Positions 37,523 through 48,185 are shown, counted from the first letter of the stretch. The stretch is DNA of 64,000 nucleotides from Verrucomicrobiota bacterium (GCA_016199985.1 JACQFQ010000033.1:59889-123888), one strand, 5' to 3'. The notes: generated from the sequence alone by a model not told the origin. Made by a program: numbers and translations.

Positions 37523-40078
37523 ATGAAGTTCAACCCTGCTTCCTGGCGCAACCAGACGGAGTTCGATGCGAAGCGGCGAACTCAAGAAGCGAACTTGCGT
37601 CTGGGCCAAGCTTTGAGAGGGTTGCCTCGTGAGCTGGGAGCTACACGCGATGTCACAACTTCCATGAGCGGGAGGCTAGTCCTCAATACTTTTGTGTTGT
37701 CGCTGAGCGCCAGCGCATTGGCTTTGTTGTGGGGAGCGGCGGTGAGCTTGTGGATGGGGACGCTCGGATCCCGGGCTCGAGCGGCGATGGGAATGCTCGT
37801 GGCTCTCACGCTCGCTCTGCCGCCATTCCTGAGCCCCGGGGCCTGGATGGACCTTCTCTCGGTGGGCGGGGCGGGAGGATCTGTTTCTGTGATCACAACT
37901 CCTCTGGGATCCCTGCCAGCGGCGGCGCTTCTCATGGCGGGCCAGACCTGGCCGTTGGCCTGCCTTGTGTTGAACGCGATCTGGGTTCGGATTCCCCGGG
38001 AGCTGTACGAGTGCGAGCCGGCGCTGAGCGGATGGAACTTCATGAGGCATCTGCTCTGGCCCGAGGCGCGAGCAGCGCTCCCGCTTGCCGCCGTTGTCAT
38101 CCTGCTTTTGAATCTGAATCAGTTCACCATCCCCTCGCTGCTTCAAATCAAGGTCGTGCTCGCCGATGTTTGGACCCAGTATTCGACGCATCTCAGCGCC
38201 GGTCGCGCGCTCCTCGCCGCATGGCCGCTCATCCTCATTCCCGCCTTGCTGGCATGGACGACCCGGCTCGCGCCCACGGAGACCGCGCACTCTCTGGACA
38301 ATCTCCGACCGCGGCGTTTCGCCCGACAATTGGGCCTTCCCTGGACGATCGCCCTGGCGACGACGACTGGCGTCGTGCTGACGATGTCGCTCGCCATCCC
38401 CTTGTGGACGCTCGTTAGAAAGGCGGCCGTCTGGCGGGACTTGGCCCCGGCATTCGATGGCGCGCGCGGCGCCTGGCTCTCTTCATTGCTTTCGGCAACA
38501 TTCACCGCGACATTTCTGCTCCTCGCGTCGTTCCTTATCCAAGCGGCGCTTCTCCGGCGTTCGACGAAACGCCGGAACGGCCCGGTCGGATCGTCGCCTG
38601 TCATTCGAGCGATGGGATATGGCGCCTGGGTATTGTTCTTCGTCCCCGGTCTATTGTTGTCGATCGGTCTGCTGACTTTGTTTTCCTCCGCTCACGAGCT
38701 GCGCGCCGTGAGAAACTCCTCCGCGTTCGCGCTCCTGGGATTGGCGCTGCGCTACAGCGCCATCGGATGGCATGGCGCGCGGGCCGCTCTTCAGAGAGTC
38801 AACCGCGATCTTCTGGAATCCACCGCAATTTCCGGAGCATCGTTGTGGGACGAGCTCAGAGGATTCCTTCTCCCGTCGCTCCTGCCTCGACTCCTCGCCG
38901 CGTGGTACGCGGTGTATGTGCTCGTGCTCTGGGATGTCGAGATCCCGTTGCTTCTCCAGGTTCCGGGAGGGGAAACGCTTGCGCTCCGCATTTTCAACCT
39001 GCTTCATTACGGCCACAACGCGCATGTCAGCGCGCTGTGCCTTCACATGCTTCTGCTCGCGATCCTGCCGGGGATGGGCTGGTTGGTATTCCAGTCGCTT
39101 GCGAAGCTCCGTACCGCGATGTCCTCCCGGGCCGCGGCCGCGTCGCTGATTGCCGCGATGGCGGGAGCCGGATGCTCGCCGCAACCCGGGCAGGCCCCGG
39201 CATCAAGCTCCGCGAGCCTCTTCAGCCGGGTGGAGATCGTGGGCGGCCGCGGAACGGGGGCTGGTGAGTTCAACAAGCCGCGATCGCTCACGGTGGATCA
39301 TCAGGACAATCTCTACGTTGTCGACATGACGGGCCGCGTGCAAAAGTTCTCGCCCGACGGCCGCTTCCTCCTCGTGTGGCAGCTGCCGCAGACCGATCTC
39401 GGCAAGCCCAAAGGGATGACCTGCGACGCGGCGGGGAACATCATCGTCGTCGAGCCGCACTACCAGCGAGTGAATCACTTCTCGCCAGAGGGAAAACTGC
39501 TGCATCAATGGGGCGTGCCCGGGACGCGGCCAGGACAGCTCACGCTGCCGCGATCCGTGGCGTGCAACTCCAAGGGCTGGGTGTTTCTCACCGAATACAC
39601 GACGGTCGACCGCGTGCAGGCGTTCGTCGCGCCGCAGGGCGAGCCGCGCCTGTTGTTCGGAAGTCCCGGCAACGGGCCCGGCGAGTTCAACCGCGCGGAG
39701 TCGCTTCGGATCGACGCCCAAGATCGCGTGTATGTCGCGGACTCCTGCAATCACCGCATCCAGGTATTCTCGCCCCAAGGCGAGTTCCTGCGAAGCCACG
39801 GCCGCCCGGGATCGGGTCCCGGCGAGATGAGCTATCCTTACGACATCGCGATCGACGCGAGGTCGCGACAGTATGTCTGCGAGTTCGGCAACAGCCGGAT
39901 TCAGGTTTTCGATGAGCGCGATCGCCCCCTCGAAACCCTCGGAGGCTATGGCGGGGATCCGGGAAAGCTGAGCAATCCCTGGAGCATCGTCCTGGATTCC
40001 CGCGGGAACCTGTACGTCGCCGACAGCGGCAACCATCGTGTGCAGAAATTCATCGCCCGGACGGGCGCGTCGCCATGA
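37523..40078 (+). CDS. ABC transporter permease fused to an NHL-repeat domain
   Basis: This 851-residue protein has two parts. The first roughly 530 residues contain two permease halves of the iron(III)/thiamine/spermidine type: about twelve membrane segments, with EAA-like loops LYECEPALSGWNFMRHLLWPEARAALP and LLESTAISGASLWDELRGFLLPSLLPRLL. From an internal Met (ATG 39119) comes a lipoprotein-like signal, ASLIAAMAGAGCSPQPGQ, then a six-bladed NHL propeller (GTGAGEFNKPRSLTVDHQDNLYVVD, NGPGEFNRAESLRIDAQDRVYVADSCNHRIQVFSPQGEF and further repeats). No ATPase or binding-protein gene is adjacent. The start is uncertain: ATG 37523, or ATG 37664 at MSGRLVLNTF. It overlaps the vWA gene by ATGA. Confidence 0.78.
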   Translation: MKFNPASWRNQTEFDAKRRTQEANLRLGQALRGLPRELGATRDVTTSMSGRLVLNTFVLSLSASALALLWGAAVSLWMGTLGSRARAAMGMLVALTLALPPFLSPGAWMDLLSVGGAGGSVSVITTPLGSLPAAALLMAGQTWPLACLVLNAIWVRIPRELYECEPALSGWNFMRHLLWPEARAALPLAAVVILLLNLNQFTIPSLLQIKVVLADVWTQYSTHLSAGRALLAAWPLILIPALLAWTTRLAPTETAHSLDNLRPRRFARQLGLPWTIALATTTGVVLTMSLAIPLWTLVRKAAVWRDLAPAFDGARGAWLSSLLSATFTATFLLLASFLIQAALLRRSTKRRNGPVGSSPVIRAMGYGAWVLFFVPGLLLSIGLLTLFSSAHELRAVRNSSAFALLGLALRYSAIGWHGARAALQRVNRDLLESTAISGASLWDELRGFLLPSLLPRLLAAWYAVYVLVLWDVEIPLLLQVPGGETLALRIFNLLHYGHNAHVSALCLHMLLLAILPGMGWLVFQSLAKLRTAMSSRAAAASLIAAMAGAGCSPQPGQAPASSSASLFSRVEIVGGRGTGAGEFNKPRSLTVDHQDNLYVVDMTGRVQKFSPDGRFLLVWQLPQTDLGKPKGMTCDAAGNIIVVEPHYQRVNHFSPEGKLLHQWGVPGTRPGQLTLPRSVACNSKGWVFLTEYTTVDRVQAFVAPQGEPRLLFGSPGNGPGEFNRAESLRIDAQDRVYVADSCNHRIQVFSPQGEFLRSHGRPGSGPGEMSYPYDIAIDARSRQYVCEFGNSRIQVFDERDRPLETLGGYGGDPGKLSNPWSIVLDSRGNLYVADSGNHRVQKFIARTGASP

Positions 40079-42981
40079 CTCCGATTTCCTTCACGCATCC
40101 CCTGTGGCTGATTGCGCTGGCGCCCGGGACGGCATGGATCCTGTGGACGTCGCGGAAAAGCGACCTGTCGCTGTCGCCCTTCAAACGCTGGGCCGCCCTG
40201 ATCACGCGGCTGGTCCTGACTCTCCTCCTCGTCGGCGCGCTCGCGGGCGTTCAACGTCGCGAGGCGGTGGACGGGATGAACGTGTTCTTCCTGCTCGACC
40301 GATCCGACAGCATTCCCTCCTCGCAGCAGGAGTCGTCGTTGCAGTTCGTGAACGAATGCGTGAAAGGCAAGGATCTGAAGGATCGCGCGGGCGTGCTGGT
40401 TTTCGGCGCGGACGCCGCCCTGGAGAATACAGCGAGCTCGGCGCTGGATCTCCGACGCGTCAACGCGGTCATCGCGCCCGAGCGCACTGACATCTCTGGC
40501 GCGATACGGCTGGCGACCGCGGCGTTCCCGGAGGAAGGGCAGAAGAGAATGGTGTTGGTGTCGGACGGCAACGAGAACATGGGCGACGCCGTGTCCGCGC
40601 TTCTTTCCGCGCGAGGACTTGGCATCACTGTGGATGTGCTGCCGCGGGGCGTGGAGAGGAAAGGCGACGCCGCGATCGAGCGGGTGGCGCTTCCCGGTCG
40701 CCTAAAGAAGGGGCAGGTCTTCGAGCCGAAAGTCTTCATTGAATCGGGCCAGGACCAGAAGGGAGTGCTTCGCATCTTCAGGAACGACCAGCTCCTGGGC
40801 GAGCAGCCGGTCGAGCTGAAGGAGGGCAAGAATGTGTTCTCATTCTCCCAGCAGCTGAGCGAGTCGGGATTTTACCGCTACGACACGCAGCTCGAGGTCC
40901 CCGGGGACACGCTGCCGCAGAACAACCGGGGCACCGCGTTCACCGGGGTTCGGGGCGAGCCGCGCATCCTGCTCATCAGCTCCGCGCCGTCCCAGGACGC
41001 CTCGCTGGCCAGCGCGCTGCGCGCCGCGAAACTGGAGGTGAAGGTGATCGAGCCCACCGCGTTTCCAGCGGACCTTGCCGAGCTCCAGAGCTACGACTCG
41101 GTGTTCCTCAGCAACATCGCGGCGGGCGACATTCCCCGCAATACGCTGAGGCTGCTGGACGCCCTTGTTAAGGATTTCGGCGTCGGGTTGGTGTGCCTGG
41201 GGGGCGATCAATCGTTCACCGCGGGCGGCTACCGGGGCACCCCGCTCGAAACCCTTCTGCCCGTAGGCATGGAGCTCGACAGTCGCAAGGTCCTCCCCAA
41301 AGGGGCCGTCGTGTTGGTGATGCACGGCATGGAGTTCAACAATGGAAACCAGGTGGCGCGCGATTGCGCCCTGGGCGTGCTGGAGGCGCTGGGACCTCAG
41401 GACGAAATGGGCGTCGTGCTCTGGGACGGAATCGTGCGGTGGCTTTTCCCGCTCGCGCCCGTCGGCGACAAGTCCGACGCGGGCCGCAGCATCGCCGGCA
41501 TGAACCAGGGCGACTTGCCCAGCTTCCAGGAGGTCATGAGCAAGGCCTATGACTCTCTCAAAAAATCCACGGCCAACCTCAAACACATCATTGTTTTCAG
41601 CGATGGCGACCCCGGCCCGCCGTCCACGGAGCTGATGACGAGTCTCAAGGAGGCGCGCATCACCGTCAGCACGGTGCTCATCGCGGGACACGCGGGCCCG
41701 GACACCATGGCTTGGATCGCGACGCAGGGAGAGGGCCGCTTCTTCGACGTCAAGCGCGCGGACCAGCTGCCCCAGATCTTCCTCAAGGAGGCCGCAGTGA
41801 TTCTCAAGTCGGCCATCTTCGAAGAGCCGTTCCGCCCCAAGCTGGCGGCGATGAGCGAGCTCTCGCGGGGAATCCCGGCGTCCGAGTATCCCACGCTCCG
41901 CGGATATGTGGCCACGTCGCCGAAGCCTCGGGCGGAGACGCCGCTGATCAGCGACAAGGGAGATCCCATCCTCGCCCACTGGCAATACGGACTCGGAAGG
42001 ACGGTGGCGTTCACCTCGGACGCGAAAGCGCGCTGGGCCGGCGACTGGCTGGCGTGGCCGAGGTATCAGCAATTCTGGTCGCAGGTCGCGCAGTGGTCGC
42101 TGCGTCGGCTGGAGAGCACCGATTTCAACAGCGAGGTCGCCATCAACAAGGGCGAGGGGCTGATCACCGTTGAGCCGCTGGACGAGCGCGGCAACTATCG
42201 GAACTTCGCGAATCTTCAGGCGGTCGTGATCGATCCGAAAGGCGCGCGGACAACCGTTCGTCTCGAGCAAACGGGACCGGGGCGCTACCAGGCCGCGTTC
42301 CCCACTCGCGATGTGGGCGCCTACGTCGTGAATGTGATGGAGATGAAAGGGGGCAAGGTGGCGTCGTCGCAAGTGATCGGCTCCAGCGTCGCCTTCTCGC
42401 CGGAGTTCTCAACACAGAATTCCAACCTGCCGTTCCTGCATCGTCTCGCCGAGCTGGGAGGAGGCCAGGTGCTGAGCCTGGCAAACCCCATTCACAATCC
42501 CTTCCTCCTGAATCGTCGCGCGACGTTCCAATCTCATGATCTCTGGTCATGGCTCCTCCGCATCGCGATCCTCCTCTTCACCCTCGATGTCGCGATGCGA
42601 CGCATCGCCCTGGAGCCGGGCCAGGTGCGGCAGGGCCTGGAATCGGTCCAGCGCATGGTCTTCTTCTGGCGAGCGGCAAAGCCTCGCGCGTCGACTGAGC
42701 CCTCCCTCGCGAACCTCCTGGCCCGGCGCGACGCTGTGCGTTCCAAGCAGACACCCGCGGGCGGCGAACCGGCGGTGGTGGTCGATCCCCGGCTCTTTGA
42801 ACCGGCGGTGGAACCTCCGCAGAGCGCCCTGACGCCATCGCCCGGAACCGGAACGGCAGACGCTTCGCCCGCGACCATCGAGCCCGCGCCTCCCCCGCCC
42901 GCATCAGCCCAGGAGTCCACCGCCAGCCGGCTCCTCGCGGCGAAACGGAAAGCGGTGAAGCGGCCTCCGAATCCCGGGTGA
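40075..42981 (+). CDS. Large membrane protein with two von Willebrand A-like domains and a GATase-like domain
   Basis: This 968-residue protein has two N-terminal membrane helices (PLWLIALAPGTAWILWTS, ALITRLVLTLLLVGALAGV), then vWA-1 with an intact metal site (NVFFLLDRSDSIPSSQ, DxSxS). Next is a glutamine amidotransferase-like region (EPRILLISSAPSQDASLASALRAAKLEVKVIEP, VCLGGDQSFTAGGY) and a second vWA-like domain whose metal site is degenerate (VVLVMHGMEFNNGNQ). After LWSWLLRIAILLFTLDVAMRR come about 130 Pro/Ala-rich residues. The architecture resembles Bat-like and YegL-type membrane vWA proteins in Verrucomicrobia. The start overlaps the NHL/permease gene by ATGA, so the two are coupled; function is unknown. 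Confidence 0.85.
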   Translation: MTPISFTHPLWLIALAPGTAWILWTSRKSDLSLSPFKRWAALITRLVLTLLLVGALAGVQRREAVDGMNVFFLLDRSDSIPSSQQESSLQFVNECVKGKDLKDRAGVLVFGADAALENTASSALDLRRVNAVIAPERTDISGAIRLATAAFPEEGQKRMVLVSDGNENMGDAVSALLSARGLGITVDVLPRGVERKGDAAIERVALPGRLKKGQVFEPKVFIESGQDQKGVLRIFRNDQLLGEQPVELKEGKNVFSFSQQLSESGFYRYDTQLEVPGDTLPQNNRGTAFTGVRGEPRILLISSAPSQDASLASALRAAKLEVKVIEPTAFPADLAELQSYDSVFLSNIAAGDIPRNTLRLLDALVKDFGVGLVCLGGDQSFTAGGYRGTPLETLLPVGMELDSRKVLPKGAVVLVMHGMEFNNGNQVARDCALGVLEALGPQDEMGVVLWDGIVRWLFPLAPVGDKSDAGRSIAGMNQGDLPSFQEVMSKAYDSLKKSTANLKHIIVFSDGDPGPPSTELMTSLKEARITVSTVLIAGHAGPDTMAWIATQGEGRFFDVKRADQLPQIFLKEAAVILKSAIFEEPFRPKLAAMSELSRGIPASEYPTLRGYVATSPKPRAETPLISDKGDPILAHWQYGLGRTVAFTSDAKARWAGDWLAWPRYQQFWSQVAQWSLRRLESTDFNSEVAINKGEGLITVEPLDERGNYRNFANLQAVVIDPKGARTTVRLEQTGPGRYQAAFPTRDVGAYVVNVMEMKGGKVASSQVIGSSVAFSPEFSTQNSNLPFLHRLAELGGGQVLSLANPIHNPFLLNRRATFQSHDLWSWLLRIAILLFTLDVAMRRIALEPGQVRQGLESVQRMVFFWRAAKPRASTEPSLANLLARRDAVRSKQTPAGGEPAVVVDPRLFEPAVEPPQSALTPSPGTGTADASPATIEPAPPPPASAQESTASRLLAAKRKAVKRPPNPG

Positions 42982-43026
42982 AAACGCGGCTTTTCTTCCC
43001 GAAAGGGAAGGCTCATCGTTTTCGGG

Positions 43027-43518
43027 ATGAGCGAAGAGATCTTCGATGTGGTGAACGAACGGGATGAGGTTGTCGACCAACAACCCCGAAGCGAAGTGCA
43101 TCGGCGACAACTCCTCCATCGGGCGGTTCATGTCCTGGTCTTCAACAGGAAAGGCGAACTCCTGCTCCAGAAACGCTCCATGCGGAAGGACTGTTTTCCG
43201 GGAACCTGGGACTCCAGCGCCAGCGGGCATCTGGATCGGGGCGAAAGCTATGACGCCTGCGCGGTTCGCGAGCTGCGCGAGGAGATCGGGCTCCACGCCG
43301 GCCAGACTCCCGAACGCCTGTTCAAGATCGGGGCTTGCCCGGAGACCGGGTTCGAGTTCGTGTGGGTGTATCGGTGCGAATCCGAAGGCCCGTTCATTCT
43401 TCAGCCTGAGGAAGTGGATGAAGCCCGCTGGTTTGGGCCTGAGGAGATCCAACGATGGATCGCGGATCGCCCTCAGGAATTCGCCAGCGCCTTCCCCCTG
43501 ATCTGGGGCAAGCTCTGA
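43027..43518 (+). CDS. Nudix hydrolase
   Basis: This 163-residue protein has a complete Nudix box, GHLDRGESYDACAVRELREEIG (Gx5Ex7REUxEExGU), within SSASGHLDRGESYDACAVREL. The N-terminal EIFDVVNERDEVVDQQPRSEVH and RKGELLLQKRSMRKDCFPGTWD match the IPP-isomerase-like/YfcD subgroup. It probably hydrolyses a nucleoside diphosphate derivative. It follows the vWA gene by 45 bp, and its 3' end overlaps the convergent VOC gene by 46 bp. Confidence 0.93.
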   Translation: MSEEIFDVVNERDEVVDQQPRSEVHRRQLLHRAVHVLVFNRKGELLLQKRSMRKDCFPGTWDSSASGHLDRGESYDACAVRELREEIGLHAGQTPERLFKIGACPETGFEFVWVYRCESEGPFILQPEEVDEARWFGPEEIQRWIADRPQEFASAFPLIWGKL

Positions 43519-43898
43519 CCCGGCTCGCGTTCCACAAGGTGGAGGAGATTCCCCTCAGGATCGCGGAAGAAGAGCACCCGCCCGCCGCCGCCCGCAGGCT
43601 TGATCGCCTCAGAGAACTCGACGCCCCGCGTCGCCAGGACCTCGCGCGCGGCCTCGATGGAATCCACACGAAACGCCAGATGCCGCCAGCCAGCCACCCG
43701 GTTGTAGCCCGTTTCGGCCACAGCGTGGCTCGCCGGATAAATCTCAATCCACCCGCCACCCGGCAAGGCAAGCAGGCAACTGATGGGGGTTTGTCCATTC
43801 TCGAAGACAACCGAGGCCCCCAGGACCGCAGCGTACCATGATTTGAGACAGCCAGGGTCCCGCGCCGCGAGCCCTGCATGTTCCAGGCCAATGTTCAT
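43473..43898 (-). CDS. VOC family (glyoxalase/bleomycin-resistance-like) protein
   Basis: This 141-residue protein has the betaalphabetabetabeta repeats of the vicinal oxygen chelate fold: IGLEHAGLAARDPGCLKSWYAAVLG, GGWIEIYP, RHLAFRVDSIEAAREVLATRGVEF and VLFFRDPEGNLLHLVERE. Candidate metal ligands are His near the N-terminus, Glu of WIEIY, His of WRHLAF and Glu of LVERE. The substrate is unknown. The ATG at 43898 is used; the longer frame adds 27 residues without family similarity. The gene is convergent with, and overlaps, the Nudix gene. Confidence 0.88.
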   Translation of the reverse strand: MNIGLEHAGLAARDPGCLKSWYAAVLGASVVFENGQTPISCLLALPGGGWIEIYPASHAVAETGYNRVAGWRHLAFRVDSIEAAREVLATRGVEFSEAIKPAGGGGRVLFFRDPEGNLLHLVEREPGQSLPQIRGKALANS

Positions 43899-44004
43899 CG
43901 CCACAATGGAAGAGCAAGACTGCGCGCAAAGCACGTAGAAACACGGGGGAGGGAATGTTAAAGCCCCGGGGTGGACCACCGATGAATGCGCGGGGGGGGT
44001 GCCC

Positions 44005-44034
44005 TTGACGCTCTTGGAGAGCTTGCGCTACGTT
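44005..44034 (+). promoter_or_regulatory. Possible sigma-70-like promoter of clpP
   Basis: TTGACG at 44005-44010 and TACGTT at 44029-44034 are separated by 18 bp, a near-consensus -35 and a weak -10. It would give a very short leader to the clpP ATG at 44059. The match may be fortuitous. Confidence 0.3.
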
Positions 44035-44058
44035 GCGAGCACGTTCATCAACAAAAAT

Positions 44059-44688
44059 ATGCAAAACTTTCTGATCCCTCATGTGATCGAACAAACCGGG
44101 CGCGGCGAGCGAGGATACGACATCTACTCGCGGCTTCTGGTGGATCGCATCGTCTTCCTGGGCACTCCCGTGGACGATATGGTCTCGAATGTCATCATCG
44201 CGCAGCTGCTCTTTCTGCAGATGACCGATCCCAAGAAGGACATCCACCTGTACATCAACTCCCCCGGAGGGAGCGTCACCGCAGGCCTCGCCATCTACGA
44301 CACGATTCAGTTCCTCACCTGCGACGTCAACACCTACTGCATCGGCCAGGCGGCGAGCATGGGCGCCGTCCTCCTGTGCGCCGGCGCCAAGGGCAAGCGC
44401 TACGCGCTGCCGAACTCCAACGTCATGATCCATCAGGTGCTGGGCGGGGCCGAAGGCCAGGCCAGCGACGTCGAGATCCGGGTGAAGTACATGCTCAAGC
44501 TCAAGCAGTGCTTGAACACCATCATTTCCAAGCATACCGGCCAAAGCTACGAGACCGTGGAGAAGGCCTGCGACCGCGACAACTTCATGTCCGCCGAGGA
44601 AGCCAAAAAGTTTGGCCTCGTCGACGAGGTCGTCGCCTCCCGCAAGGAGGTCCCCGGCCTGCCGGAGAAATCTTCAGTGACTCCCTAA
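44059..44688 (+). CDS. clpP: ATP-dependent Clp protease proteolytic subunit
   Basis: This 209-residue serine peptidase forms the tetradecameric chamber fed by ClpX. The triad is Ser100 (GQAASMGA), His125 (VMIHQVLGG) and Asp174 ([12 protein letters not shown]). [19 protein letters not shown] and the C-terminal FGLVDEVV are typical. The ATG at 44059 gives the usual short start before [24 protein letters not shown]; a GTG at 43999 would add 20 residues. clpX follows after 13 bp, so they form an operon. The C-terminal tail has extra residues ([16 protein letters not shown]). Confidence 0.97.
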   Translation: MQNFLIPHVIEQTGRGERGYDIYSRLLVDRIVFLGTPVDDMVSNVIIAQLLFLQMTDPKKDIHLYINSPGGSVTAGLAIYDTIQFLTCDVNTYCIGQAASMGAVLLCAGAKGKRYALPNSNVMIHQVLGGAEGQASDVEIRVKYMLKLKQCLNTIISKHTGQSYETVEKACDRDNFMSAEEAKKFGLVDEVVASRKEVPGLPEKSSVTP

Positions 44689-44701
44689 AACAAAAAACAA
44701 A

Positions 44702-45988
<1,287 letters not shown>

Positions 45989-46014
45989 CGCGCGGGAGAG
46001 CGGTGTGGAAGTGA

Positions 46015-46347
46015 GACCAGATCTTGAGTTTGTATGAGCCGGAGGTGCGGGTGATCGTGCGCGGCAAGGCGGGAACATTTGACGCGCTCTGTCCGCGCGT
46101 GCCCGGGGAAATGAGCCGGAGGATGAAGGAGGCGAAGTTTCGCAAACTGCAGCGACGACGCGCACAGACCGAAGGGCGGATTGGGGTGTTGAAGGCAAAC
46201 TTTTTGGGGCAACCGATGAAGGCCAAAAGCTTTGAGCATCGGGAGCTGGCGCTGGCGTGGGGAGTGTTGACGCACAATCTGTGGGTGTTGGCGCGGATGC
46301 GCAAGAAGGCCAAGCAGCCGAGGACCAAGGTCCAGCAAGCCGCGTAG
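46015..46347 (+). pseudogene. Internally deleted DDE transposase remnant
   Basis: The frame opens after a TGA at 46012 and encodes two parts that belong to one transposase type: LSLYEPEVRVIVRGKAG, then directly TFDALCPRVPGEMSRRMKEAKFRKL, QRRRAQTEGRIGVLKANFLGQP and HRELALAWGVLTHNLWVLARMRKK. In intact relatives an aspartate-bearing section lies between RGKAG and the FDALCP segment, so about 150 residues seem to be deleted, along with the N-terminus. The family is a DDE transposase of an ISNCY-like group (assignment tentative). It cannot be active. It lies just downstream of clpX. Confidence 0.72.
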
Positions 46348-47048
46348 GACGTGGTAAAGGAGCGGTGAATCGGATGATCGCGGAGGAAGTGTCTTCGGAA
46401 ACGGAGACTTTTGACGGCAGACCTCACTCAAAAAGTCCCAGACCATCATCCCGCCTCCCGGAAGCCGGGATCCTCAGGCCGCCTTTTTCCACATTCAAGC
46501 CACCGGCCTGTAGCAATGGCTGCCCCGAATTGCTCCCGGGAGCAGCAAGCATAAATTTTCCCAACACTGATTTCAGCCAAGTCGTAAAACTTGTGCCGAC
46601 TTGACCGGTCGCAAACTGGATCGAACTCAGCGCCTCCCGCAGCAAATGATCCAGTGAACTTCACGACCCAAACCCTGCTCAACACGGAGCAATGCGCTTA
46701 TTGAGTTTAACCGCGGCCAAAATCCTCGACTCGTTTGGATCGGGCGCGGTGTTCGACACCTTGAGCCACTAACTTCAGTAACCGGCTTTGTGCTCTGATC
46801 GATTGGTGCCTCAGGCTTCTCCGGTAAAATCAGTGTGCATGTCTAGTTCAAGACCGGGGTGACAACCGCCAACCTCGTGATTGGGTTCGGTAATATAGTT
46901 CAAGCCTGGCTTTAACCACGCGCCCGAATCCAAGCAGAATCGAACTCTGCAATGGAGAATTCAGATCATGTGTGCGAATCCATCAACTCTCTCATTCAAA
47001 CTGGACGAACCTGATTTTCTGTTGTAAAAACATGCCACTATTTTCAAC
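46348..47048. other. 701-bp region without recognisable gene
   Basis: No supported gene. Short open frames on the minus strand (for example 46424-46645) encode sequence I cannot assign. The region follows a transposase remnant and has lower G+C than the flanking core genes, so it is probably decayed insertion debris and the promoter region of the AbiEi gene. Confidence 0.5.
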
Positions 47049-47672
47049 ATGAAAAAGCCATTGAAATCCACCCAGGTTATTGAGCCCAAGGCGCGAGCGA
47101 TTATCTTTGGACATGGCAGGGGTTGGGTCTTCACTCCGCGAGACCTCACCCAGCTTGGAGACCCGCGTTCCGTTGGCATGGCTTTGACCCGCCTGTCTCG
47201 CAAAGGCGTCATTCGCCAGCTCGCGCGGGGGCTTTATGATTATCCGATTGACCATCCAACATTGGGACGCGTGGCCGCATCCGCCGACGCGGTGGCCAAG
47301 GCACTGGTCAGCCGCGACTCCGTCAGGCTTCAACCCGCCGGTGCTTACGCCGCCAATGTCCTCGGTCTTTCCGATCAGGTGCCGATGAAAATTGTCTTTC
47401 TGACCGACGGAACATCCCGCCGGGTCAAGCTTGGCCAGCGCGAAATCATTCTCAAGCACACCACCCCGCGCAACGTCGCCACCGCCGGACGCAAGAGCGG
47501 CACCGTCATTCAAGCGCTTCGTCACCTGGGTCAACGCCATGTGGACGACAAGGTGCGCGCCATTCTGCGCCGCCAACTCAACGCCGCCGATAAGTCGCAA
47601 CTGCTGAAAGACTGCAAATATGCCCCGGCCTGGGTCGCGAACACGCTTCGCCAACTCTCCGAGACGCCCTGA
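47049..47672 (+). CDS. AbiEi/DUF6088-type antitoxin
   Basis: This 207-residue protein has an N-terminal winged helix with SVGMALTRLSRKGVIRQLARGLYDYP, typical of AbiEi-type antitoxin repressors, and a C-terminal domain (RDSVRLQPAGAYAANVLGLSDQVPMKIVFLTDG, ILKHTTPRNVATAGRKSG, VIQALRHLGQR) found in the DUF6088 branch. These proteins repress their own operon and counter a nucleotidyltransferase toxin. The toxin-like gene starts 3 bp after its stop. The antitoxin looks complete, but its partner is shortened. Confidence 0.85.
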   Translation: MKKPLKSTQVIEPKARAIIFGHGRGWVFTPRDLTQLGDPRSVGMALTRLSRKGVIRQLARGLYDYPIDHPTLGRVAASADAVAKALVSRDSVRLQPAGAYAANVLGLSDQVPMKIVFLTDGTSRRVKLGQREIILKHTTPRNVATAGRKSGTVIQALRHLGQRHVDDKVRAILRRQLNAADKSQLLKDCKYAPAWVANTLRQLSETP

Positions 47673-47675
47673 ATC

Positions 47676-48185
47676 ATGGATGGCTTCCTCAAAATGTCCG
47701 CGAAGGAGCGCCGGCTCGCCTGCCTTCAGGTCGAGGAGCAAATGCGCTTGCAGGCCGCGAGCGTTGAAAAGGACTTTTGGATTTGCTGGACGTTGCGTGA
47801 ACTTTTCGCGCTGCCGGGAATTGGACCGCACCTCACCTTCAAAGGTGGCACTTCACTCTCCAAAGCCTGGAAACTCATCGAGCGTTTCTCCGAGGACATT
47901 GATCTCATCGTGGACAAACAAACTTTGGGTTTCGACGGTGACGCCTCACCGGACCATGCTCCGAGTAAAAAGCAACGCAAGCTCCGCCTCGAAGCCCTCA
48001 TGGAAACCTGCCGTAAGTGGGTGCAGAAAATATTACAACCCGCGCTTGCCGACCGCATCAGCGCCGCACTCGGACACACTGGCTGGAAACTTGAAGTTGA
48101 TCCCGACATGGACGACGGCCAATGCCTCCTCTCCCATTATCCCGGCGATTTCGAGAAGCGCTTCAACCAATTGCCACCAGCATGA
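47676..48185 (+). CDS. AbiEii/AbiGii-type nucleotidyltransferase toxin, C-terminally truncated
   Basis: This 169-residue frame begins with the family N-terminus (VEKDFWICWTLRELFALPG) and holds the catalytic motif HLTFKGGTSLSKAWKLIERFSEDIDLIVD (GGTSLSK with DID). Full-length relatives are about 280-340 residues; this one stops after FEKRFNQLPPA and no continuation is evident in the next 350 bp in any frame. It therefore has the nucleotide-binding core but lacks most of the C-terminal half. It may be non-toxic. The antitoxin gene upstream is only 3 bp away. Confidence 0.8.
   Translation: MDGFLKMSAKERRLACLQVEEQMRLQAASVEKDFWICWTLRELFALPGIGPHLTFKGGTSLSKAWKLIERFSEDIDLIVDKQTLGFDGDASPDHAPSKKQRKLRLEALMETCRKWVQKILQPALADRISAALGHTGWKLEVDPDMDDGQCLLSHYPGDFEKRFNQLPPA

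Noticed and set aside
46424..46645. Minus-strand 73-codon frame after the transposase remnant
   Set aside because: No recognisable domain; it lies in insertion debris and no start signal supports it.
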